From Acinetobacter brisouii CIP 110357 (GTDB taxonomy: Bacteria; Pseudomonadota; Gammaproteobacteria; Pseudomonadales; Moraxellaceae): 64,000 bases of DNA. Below are positions 59,170 to 64,000 of the stretch, piece after piece (the stretch's first letter is position 1; the number at the start of each line of letters is the position of its first letter). The notes below the pieces were generated by a model. That model worked only from the letters and a program-made list of their open reading frames with translations. It did no database searches and was not told the origin of the DNA. The stretch spans positions 248,001-312,000 of the forward strand of contig NZ_KI530763.1 of NCBI RefSeq assembly GCF_000488275.1, read 5' to 3'. The position numbers were made by a program, and so were the translations under genes.

Positions 59170-59523
59170 ATGAATATGCTGAAAATTTACGGTATCAAAA
59201 ACTGTAATTCCATGAAAAAAGCCTTCGATCTGCTAAATGAATTAGGTTTAAGCTACGAGTTCCATGACTATAAAAAACAAGGTATTGATACAACAACAGT
59301 CAAACAATGGCTAGACACCTGTGGACAAGACCAGATCTTAAACAAAAAAGGCACCACATGGCGTAAACTCAGCGAAGCTGAACAACAGCAAGCGCTTGCG
59401 AACGAAGACAATCTGATTCAGGCACTCATCACACATACCAGTTTAATTAAACGCCCTGTGCTGCAAACTGCTCAAGGCTTTATTGTAGGCTTCGATGAAG
59501 CAGCGTATCGCAACTTAGCCTAA
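59170..59523 (+). CDS. Spx/ArsC-like YffB-family protein
   Basis: 117-residue thioredoxin-fold protein of the ArsC/Spx/YffB group (TIGR01617). YGIKNCNSMKKAFDLL carries a single N-terminal cysteine, followed by FHDYKKQGID and the conserved IKRPVLQTAQGFIVGF near the end. The family shares the arsenate reductase fold but the function is undefined, possibly glutathione-linked reduction. GATGAG precedes the ATG. Confidence 0.85.
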   Translation: MNMLKIYGIKNCNSMKKAFDLLNELGLSYEFHDYKKQGIDTTTVKQWLDTCGQDQILNKKGTTWRKLSEAEQQQALANEDNLIQALITHTSLIKRPVLQTAQGFIVGFDEAAYRNLA

Positions 59524-59529
59524 AAATAA

Positions 59530-59562
59530 AAAAAGCCTAGAACAGTCTAGGCTTTGCTTTTA
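59530..59562. terminator. Bidirectional terminator between YffB-like and DUF2147 genes
   Basis: AAGCCTAGA (59533-59541) and TCTAGGCTT (59546-59554) with A run before and TTGCTTTT after. Confidence 0.85.
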
Positions 59563-59574
59563 TCACAATACATA

Positions 59575-60012
59575 TTAGTGAATACGGTTCCAGGTTTGGT
59601 TACGTCCAAGCGCAGAAAAACCCAAATACCCCCGAATTTTAAACTGCTTGCCACCGTTAATTAACTGACCTTTCAGGCTATAAGTTTTGCCATTTTTCGG
59701 ATCAAGGATTGAACCATTATCGTACTGATTGCCACCCACATTTTTCAGACCACGTACAATCGTCACACCATGTAATGGTTTATTTTTGTAGGGACCTTCG
59801 CAGTTGGTACAGCTATTTTCTTCCCCAGGGGTCAGTACTTTTTGAATACTTGCAGACAATGTACCGTTTTTTTGCTCGGTAAAGACAACGATCGCTTTAG
59901 GCTTTTTGGTTTCATCATCAATTGTTTGCCAAACTGTTCCATTGAGCTGATCTGCTGCATGTGCAGCCATCGCGGCACCAAATAGTCCAAACGCAAGTAA
60001 CATTTTTTTCAT
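59575..60012 (-). CDS. DUF2147 exported protein
   Basis: 145-residue precursor. The signal peptide is MKKMLLAFGLFGAAMAAHA, then ADQLNGTVWQTIDDETKKPKAIVVF. The DUF2147 core has two cysteines in CTNCEGPYKNKPLHG, and it ends with YLGFSALGRNQTWNRI. It is probably a periplasmic beta-barrel-like (lipocalin-type) protein of unknown role. The ATG at 60012 with AGGGAAG is chosen over an upstream ATG. Confidence 0.87.
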   Translation of the reverse strand: MKKMLLAFGLFGAAMAAHAADQLNGTVWQTIDDETKKPKAIVVFTEQKNGTLSASIQKVLTPGEENSCTNCEGPYKNKPLHGVTIVRGLKNVGGNQYDNGSILDPKNGKTYSLKGQLINGGKQFKIRGYLGFSALGRNQTWNRIH

Positions 60013-60300
60013 TATTTCTTCCCTAATCATCTATTGTAGTATTGCCAATCTTCAGTATTCAAAATACATCGCCAATTTGCAATTTCTCAGTGTGACCGTT
60101 TAGTGTTGCCTTGTAACAATATTTACAAGATCATCCTATATTGTGCTGTTCTCTTGCAAGAGAAAATACAAGCAAACCACATCAGATCAAAAGCCTGATA
60201 GACCTTAGCCTTCAAAATAAAGCATCAGGAATTATATAACGTCGCTTTTTATCGCATCCTCAGCTCAGCACAAGCAATAAATGAGTTATTTACACGCCAA

Positions 60301-62133
60301 TCACTGCGTTTTTTGCGTAAGTTGCTGCAAACGCTGAAGCAGTCCAGCCATTTTAAATTCACCTGTTAAACGCAAACTGCGTAGTTCCCGATGTTGGGTG
60401 TCTAAAAACAAATAAGTTGGTGGCCCCAAAATATCCCATTGACTCAATAACGCCTGATGCGAAGCATCATACTGACTCAAATCCAGCTTGATCAGATAAA
60501 ATGGCGCAAGTGCCTGTTGTACCTGTGGCTGTGGCAAAATCTGATGCTCAATAGGCTGACATGCCACACACCACTCAGCATAGACATCGACCACGATAGC
60601 CTGACCTTGAGGTGCTTGTGCAAGCAACGCCTGAAATTTGGCAGCAGTCTTGGCAACATGCCATTGCACCTGAGTAGAGGTTCCAACAGTATTTTGACCT
60701 TGCCACCACTGGTATTGCTGGTAAGCATATGCAGGCACCAGACTTAGCAGTAAAACTGCATACAACCACTTGAGACCGCGCACATGTTTCACTGTGCCAT
60801 AGAGCAAATAAGCAATAAAACTCACCAGCAGCAATACATTCAGAAGTTGCCACGCACTAGCACTCAGGACAGGGCGAATAAAATACAGTGCCAGTCCCAG
60901 CATAATAAATGCAAAGACCACCTTAACCTGCATCATCCATAACCCTGCTTTAGGCAAAGCTCTGGAGCCAAGCAAACTGACCAGCAGCATTGGGACTCCC
61001 ATCCCCATGCCTAAGCCAAACAGCAAAATCGCACCATGCCATGGGCTTTGGGTCTGAGAAATAAACAGTAACGCTCCTGCAAGAGGTGCTGTCATACACG
61101 GCCCGACCAGCAAAGCAGAAATCACTCCCATGACTGAGGCACCAAGTAAGGACCCCCCTTTTTGCATAGACTGTGCCCGATCTAAGCGGTGTGTCCATGT
61201 CTGCGGTAACTTGATTTCAAACAGACCAAACAGGTTCAGGGCGAAGACCACAAATAACAGGCTAAATGCCATTAAAATGCTCGGCTGCTGTAACCAGCGC
61301 TGAAAGCTCAAGCCAAATGAAGATGCCACCACACCTAAAACTGCATAAACCGATGCCATGCTACAAACAAAGACCAAAGCAATACTCCACGCCTTTAAGC
61401 CCTTATGCTCCCGAATTAACAGCGAAGTCAAAATTGGAATCATGGGTAAAGAACATGGGGTAAAAGCCAGTAAAATTCCCAAGCCTAAGAACAACAGTAA
61501 TCCATAAGCAAAAGAATGCTGACTAAGGCGCTGTGACCAGACTTCATCATCGGCGGTTAAAACAGTGGCGGGCTGGGGAGTATTTTTCGTCGTTACCGCA
61601 GCGGCTGTGGTATTTAAAGGATTGGAATCTAGCGATGTGGATTGCTGCTGTGAAAGTTCAAGCAAACCAGACGGTGGACGTACCTGGTCCTGCATACTGA
61701 TCAAGCCATCGGCATCGGTGCGAATGGTGAGTTTTTGTGGTGGGTAACACAAACGGTCTTTGGCACATCCCTGCCACGTCACCTGATAGCTTTGGTTGGG
61801 TTGAGTTGGAATACTAAAACTGACCTGATTAAAGTACACCCAACTTTGCCCAAAATTATCATCGTGCTGGGACACGGCTTGCGGAAATTTAAGTGCGAGT
61901 TGCTGTTGCCCCTGCTGCACCGTAAATTTTTGCTGATACAGATAATAATGCGGCTGGATTTTCCAAGACAGTTGTGCCTGATGATCAGAGAGAGATTCCG
62001 CCGAAAACTGAAATGCCTGTTCAGCAGGCAACAACTCGTCGGCATGGCTGAACACAGGAAAAGATACGATCAATAATAGGCAATATTGTAAGGCTAGCCA
62101 CAATATTGCCGTTTTTTTGACATACAACCGCAT
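60301..62133 (-). CDS. dsbD: Thiol:disulfide interchange protein DsbD
   Basis: Carries electrons from cytosolic thioredoxin to periplasmic DsbC and DsbG. 610 residues: signal peptide to about residue 31; an N-terminal immunoglobulin-like domain with Cys123 and Cys129; an eight-helix membrane domain with paired Cys in FTPCSLPMIP and GPCMTAPL; and a C-terminal thioredoxin-like domain with Cys522 and Cys525 in EWCVACQ. All six catalytic cysteines are visible. It lies downstream of the MetA-type gene on the same strand, with 21 bases between. Confidence 0.95.
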   Translation of the reverse strand: MRLYVKKTAILWLALQYCLLLIVSFPVFSHADELLPAEQAFQFSAESLSDHQAQLSWKIQPHYYLYQQKFTVQQGQQQLALKFPQAVSQHDDNFGQSWVYFNQVSFSIPTQPNQSYQVTWQGCAKDRLCYPPQKLTIRTDADGLISMQDQVRPPSGLLELSQQQSTSLDSNPLNTTAAAVTTKNTPQPATVLTADDEVWSQRLSQHSFAYGLLLFLGLGILLAFTPCSLPMIPILTSLLIREHKGLKAWSIALVFVCSMASVYAVLGVVASSFGLSFQRWLQQPSILMAFSLLFVVFALNLFGLFEIKLPQTWTHRLDRAQSMQKGGSLLGASVMGVISALLVGPCMTAPLAGALLFISQTQSPWHGAILLFGLGMGMGVPMLLVSLLGSRALPKAGLWMMQVKVVFAFIMLGLALYFIRPVLSASAWQLLNVLLLVSFIAYLLYGTVKHVRGLKWLYAVLLLSLVPAYAYQQYQWWQGQNTVGTSTQVQWHVAKTAAKFQALLAQAPQGQAIVVDVYAEWCVACQPIEHQILPQPQVQQALAPFYLIKLDLSQYDASHQALLSQWDILGPPTYLFLDTQHRELRSLRLTGEFKMAGLLQRLQQLTQKTQ

Positions 62134-62154
62134 CGGCAGATCTGCTCATTGAAT

Positions 62155-62922
62155 TTAGAACAGGTAGGATACGCCAAAACCACCACTGTAGTCAGGTACA
62201 TCGCCGCTCAAACCCACGCCAAAACTGGCATCGAATTGTGTGCGATTGTTAAGATTGTAAACCAAGCCTGTTGCCAATGAAGTCTGCTCATGCTGGCTTT
62301 CTTGTTTACGGTAGACAAACTGCGAAAAACCAGACCAGTTGCCAGCAATCTTATAATTTAAAGTCGGAATAGCCGTCCATGACCAGCGACCATCCTGCAT
62401 TTCATAGAACATGGTCATGCTGGTGTTCAGCAATTCATTTTGCTGGTACGCCACGGTTGAACCCAAAGTATAGGTATCTTGATTTTCTCTAAAACCTTGA
62501 TTACCTGTCGCAAAGGAGACTTTACCCAAAACCGCCATGGTCATTTGGTCATCTTGTAAATCAATGGCTTTTTTGATCCCGACAGATACATCTCCCAGAC
62601 CATTATCATTGATTCTTTGACCTGCACGACGGATTTGTGTCCAAGCTGGCCCTTGCCAACCCAACTGCAATTCCATACTGTTGGTCAAACCCGTACGAAA
62701 GAGCATATCCATCTGAATTTTTGTAGTTTTCTCATAACCGTCAGCCGTACCCTCTTTGCTATAAGAGACGCTTGGCAAGCTCTGTTCCCATGCCAGTTGC
62801 CCAACTGGGGTAATACTTGTTCCAAAGCCTGAACCTGGACGGTCAAAAGAAAAATCAGTCGCCAGACTATGCATACTCACTGTAGAAGCCAGTGCGAATG
62901 CCGTGGTTTGCCATAGTTTCAT
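62155..62922 (-). CDS. MetA-pathway-like outer-membrane barrel (transporter family)
   Basis: 255-residue precursor with a signal peptide and strands ending in Phe (FGVSYLF). The layout (RPGSGFGTSITPVGQLAWEQSLPSVSY..., FRTGLTNSMELQLGWQGPAW..., GLGDVSVGIKKA) matches the Phenol_MetA_deg family of outer-membrane proteins. The ATG at 62922 has GAG upstream. Substrate is unknown. It is between the ankyrin-like gene and dsbD with short gaps. Confidence 0.8.
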   Translation of the reverse strand: MKLWQTTAFALASTVSMHSLATDFSFDRPGSGFGTSITPVGQLAWEQSLPSVSYSKEGTADGYEKTTKIQMDMLFRTGLTNSMELQLGWQGPAWTQIRRAGQRINDNGLGDVSVGIKKAIDLQDDQMTMAVLGKVSFATGNQGFRENQDTYTLGSTVAYQQNELLNTSMTMFYEMQDGRWSWTAIPTLNYKIAGNWSGFSQFVYRKQESQHEQTSLATGLVYNLNNRTQFDASFGVGLSGDVPDYSGGFGVSYLF

Positions 62923-62937
62923 AGATATTCTCAAGGA

Positions 62938-63486
62938 TTAAGCGTTAGTTAATTCTTTTGTCATTTTTGCACCATGCTCACGAAGCAACTGCAAAGTCTG
63001 CTTTTGCTCTGGCAAGGTTTGCGACCAATCGATTTCATCATAGTCACATTCAAAAAATAATTGGCTAATTGATGATAACACGGTTAAATCTTCATCATCC
63101 AACGTATTTGGGTTGACTTTTTCATCCAGCAACCGCTGCACCGCAGGAACACATGCTGCGCTGGCTGCATCCCAAAGCGGTCCATAAAACTCTTCCGCAT
63201 CCCACAAATGCACATTGGCTTTCGCCTGAATCAAAGCATCTAGAATTTCAAGATGGGGTTGTAGGAGTTGCTGTTTTTGTTGTTCTGACAAAGGTTTTCC
63301 TGCCTCAGAAGCATCGCACAGCGCTTCCCACCACTGGAACAAGCCATCACAAACCACGGTAATTGGCAAGCCTTTTTCAGGATCCATAAAATTAGGATCA
63401 AGCCCTTGAGATAACAGGTCTTGTACTTTGGCTGGGTCAAGTTGTTCAATGGCATCAATCAAGGCATGTTGTGATGTCGTTAGCAT
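62938..63486 (-). CDS. Ankyrin-repeat-like protein
   Basis: 182-residue soluble protein, acidic, helical. Short repeats look like ankyrin units: ALIDAIEQLDPAKVQDLLSQGLDPN, EILDALIQAKANVHLWDAE, and AVQRLLDEKVNPNTLDDEDLTVL, each ending in a beta-hairpin-like turn. This suggests a protein-binding scaffold. It is followed by the MetA-type gene after 15 bases. Confidence 0.72.
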   Translation of the reverse strand: MLTTSQHALIDAIEQLDPAKVQDLLSQGLDPNFMDPEKGLPITVVCDGLFQWWEALCDASEAGKPLSEQQKQQLLQPHLEILDALIQAKANVHLWDAEEFYGPLWDAASAACVPAVQRLLDEKVNPNTLDDEDLTVLSSISQLFFECDYDEIDWSQTLPEQKQTLQLLREHGAKMTKELTNA

Positions 63487-63547
63487 GATGAGTTCTCAAT
63501 GGCAATGTGCTCAAGCCAGTTTAACAAGAAATCCAATATCAAAGGCA

Positions 63548-63580
63548 ATAAAAAAAGCTCCCGAGGGAGCTTTTCTAGAA
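63548..63580 (-). terminator. Terminator of the HPF/RaiA-family gene
   Basis: AGCTCCC (63556-63562) and GGGAGCT (63565-63571) with flanking A and T runs. Confidence 0.85.
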
Positions 63581-63591
63581 AAAGCAGTTAC

Positions 63592-63945
63592 TTAAGCTTC
63601 ATCTTCTTCTTCAATTTCAAGCGGTTTAGCGCGAGGATTATCTTTTTTCTCAATCACATGTTCTAGGCTACGTTTGAGGCGTTCAATTGCGCCATGAATT
63701 GCGGCATCCACATTACCTGCTTTATGTGACACAGCAATCGGTTTCAATCCTGCTAGGCGTGCTTCGATCATGCAACGTAGGTCGTCATCTCCGCCCTTGT
63801 CTCCATTTTCATCACTTAAATGTACTGAAAAGTGAGTAATACGTTCACTGTGACGTTGAAATTCATTCGTAAGTTCTGCACGTATATAGCCAATTAGACG
63901 TTCACTATTTTGGATATTTTTATCTGTACGGATTTCAATATTCAT
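63592..63945 (-). CDS. Ribosome-associated inhibitor, HPF/RaiA family
   Basis: 117-residue protein of the ribosome hibernation family: an N-terminal S30AE-like beta-alpha fold (MNIEIRTDKNIQNSERLIGYIRAEL..., ITHFSVHLSDENGDKGGDDDLRCMIEARLAGLKPIAVSHKAGN) and an acidic C-terminus ending EEEDEA. These proteins bind idle ribosomes in stationary phase. Short (no long tail), so not the long HPF type. AGAGGA is a strong ribosome-binding site. Confidence 0.8.
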   Translation of the reverse strand: MNIEIRTDKNIQNSERLIGYIRAELTNEFQRHSERITHFSVHLSDENGDKGGDDDLRCMIEARLAGLKPIAVSHKAGNVDAAIHGAIERLKRSLEHVIEKKDNPRAKPLEIEEEDEA

Positions 63946-64000
63946 AATTAATCCTCTCTTATTTCATCGATCTGCGCTGTGCAAAACAAAACAACCATCC

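Overview
The window reads as chromosome of an Acinetobacter-type gammaproteobacterium (Moraxellaceae). The evidence is the protein family set and gene order: an OprD-family porin, a three-lipoyl AceF next to AceE, the murG-murC-ddl-ftsQ-ftsA-ftsZ-lpxC run, guaA/guaB, and crc divergent from pyrE. Base composition is moderately AT-rich. The species is not decided here. I saw no rRNA, tRNA, CRISPR array, insertion sequence or prophage.

Layout. 1-7.4 kb: porin, ppa, a MAPEG protein, an acyl-CoA ligase and parC. 7.6-9.4 kb: an operon of three lipoproteins (CsgG-like, DUF4810, DUF799). 9.4-15.6 kb: an MFS transporter, a TRIC/YicG-type membrane protein, a YchJ-like protein, a TerC-CBS-CorC fusion, a LOG-family protein and an Mrr-like restriction nuclease. 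15.7-26.2 kb: guaA, then the acetate block actP, yjcH, a symporter-fused sensor kinase (CrbS type), its LuxR-type regulator (CrbR type) and acs. 26.3-32.3 kb: a DUF805 protein, an MscS channel, rsmE-waaA, prfB with its programmed frameshift, and a small outer-membrane barrel. 32.4-40.1 kb: recJ, pdxH, glmM, guaB, an ODP-type metallo-beta-lactamase-fold protein, and a TMEM165-type manganese exporter behind a yybP-ykoY riboswitch. 40.2-44.9 kb: aceE-aceF. 45-54.6 kb: an M23 peptidase, a DciA-like gene, lpxC and the division/cell-wall cluster. 55-64 kb: gshB, a small AT-rich islet with two immunity-like genes, pyrE/crc, a GGA-rich candidate small RNA, a YffB-like protein, a DUF2147 protein, dsbD, a MetA-type barrel, an ankyrin-like protein and an HPF/RaiA-family protein.

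Most of the window is core housekeeping in short, mostly minus-strand operons separated by clear intrinsic terminators. Three physiological themes stand out. The first is acetate scavenging: uptake (ActP), sensing (the CrbS/CrbR pair) and activation (Acs) lie together. The second is envelope building: lpxC, waaA, glmM, murG, murC, ddl, fts genes and an M23 peptidase. The third is carbon and post-transcriptional control: crc, plus an adjacent intergenic RNA candidate with eight GGA motifs and a terminator, resembling CsrB/RsmZ-type RNAs that sequester CsrA. That RNA candidate is the most novel signal I found. The Crc-like protein next to it keeps the full exonuclease III active site, unlike the Pseudomonas Crc as I remember it.
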